Below, piece after piece: positions 32,849-32,973 of a stretch of 32,973 nucleotides of DNA. A model generated the notes under the pieces. The model saw only the letters and a list, made by a program, of their open reading frames with translations. It was not told the DNA's origin and ran no database searches. Numbering within the stretch: position 1 is the first letter of the stretch; each line of letters starts with the position of its first letter. The translations under genes and the position numbers were made by a program. Origin of the DNA: JACNIZ01 sp964344765 (lineage in GTDB: Bacteria > Planctomycetota > UBA1135); the NCBI GenBank assembly GCA_964344765.1, contig CAYFOM010000043.1, positions 1-32,973 on the forward strand. The letters run 5' to 3'.

Positions 32849-32973
32849 TCAATACCGCTGATACAAATCGCCGGCGTAGAACTCACCGCGACCGGCGTAG
32901 TACCACAACATGTCGCCGGGGCTTCACCCCCGAAAACCGCAAATCCCCTAAAGTTACATTTGGCGCAGACCGA
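32849..32973 (-). CDS. C-terminal fragment of an unidentified protein at the window edge
   Basis: On the minus strand a frame ends MLWYYAGRGEFYAGDLYQRY at TGA 32851-32849. Immediately upstream in that frame lies a TGA after GFRG, and the neighbouring frame carries the protein-like PNVTLGDLRFSG, so a one-base shift in the run of five G (near 32931) or a recoding event would be needed to join them. The joined reading resembles the start of the window. Too short to assign. Confidence 0.3.

Noticed and set aside
1..32973. Reassigned genetic code (UGA as Trp or Gly) to explain the two in-frame UGAs
   Set aside because: Several intact genes in the window end at UGA in the expected place (for example the FAD oxidoreductase, HipA-like and VCBS genes), so UGA works as a stop here.
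1..32973. tRNA, rRNA or CRISPR array
   Set aside because: No cloverleaf, rRNA-like or regularly spaced repeat sequence was seen in the short intergenic gaps.

Overview
The window looks like chromosomal DNA of a member of the Planctomycetota, probably one of the lineages rich in large secreted beta-propeller proteins. This is inferred from gene content: several exported FG-GAP/VCBS and TolB-like propeller proteins, a CRTAC1/ASPIC-UnbV protein, an arylsulfatase relic, a right-handed beta-helix protein, an amidohydrolase, and a recurring C-terminal beta-rich domain on the exported proteins. No marker gene fixes the taxonomy. Genes are densely packed on both strands, and no gene-free stretch exceeds about 300 bases. 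I saw no rRNA, tRNA or CRISPR array.

The most notable feature is two genes interrupted by a single in-frame UGA that is best read as selenocysteine. The first (3219-6476) is a CRTAC1/VCBS-ASPIC/UnbV protein fused to a thioredoxin-like domain. Its reading frame runs through TGA at 5187-5189, and a 6-bp hairpin 17 nt downstream fits the general layout of a bacterial SECIS. The second (30252-31283, minus) is a secreted thioredoxin-like protein whose active site reads W-UGA-G-P-C, so the UGA replaces the first catalytic Cys of the WCGPC motif. Other genes in the window end in UGA normally, so a reassigned code is not the explanation.

Layout. 1-1105: an edge fragment and a small secreted lipocalin-like protein. 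1194-3067: a secreted protein and a fusion of a degenerate receiver domain with DUF3052. 3219-6476: the UGA-interrupted CRTAC1-thioredoxin gene. 6437-7571: an insertion sequence with 25-bp perfect inverted repeats. 7572-12283: a seven-repeat FG-GAP protein, YaaA, an NTF2-like lipoprotein and a TolB-like propeller protein. 12287-14074: a membrane protein with an alkaline-phosphatase-superfamily fold.

14141-20931 is a biosynthetic locus with two converging arms. The plus arm encodes an FAD oxidoreductase, a DegT aminotransferase and a small membrane protein. The minus arm encodes an acyl carrier protein, an AMP-forming ligase, a type III PLP decarboxylase and a GNAT acetyltransferase. The ACP-ligase-decarboxylase trio resembles the trio known near exosortase A systems, but no exosortase is present here. 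The likely logic is activation of a substrate, loading on the ACP, decarboxylation and acylation.

21074-22963 is a beta-helix surface protein. 23053-24734 is a HipB/HipA-type toxin-antitoxin pair. 24706-26134 is a sulfatase with a catalytic block deleted. 26158-28863 is a 901-residue exported protein of unknown function. 28853-30172 is an exported amidohydrolase with an altered active site. 30252-31283 is the UGA-containing thioredoxin. 31345-32847 is another exported VCBS protein. The last 125 bases hold an edge fragment that resembles the opposite edge of the window.
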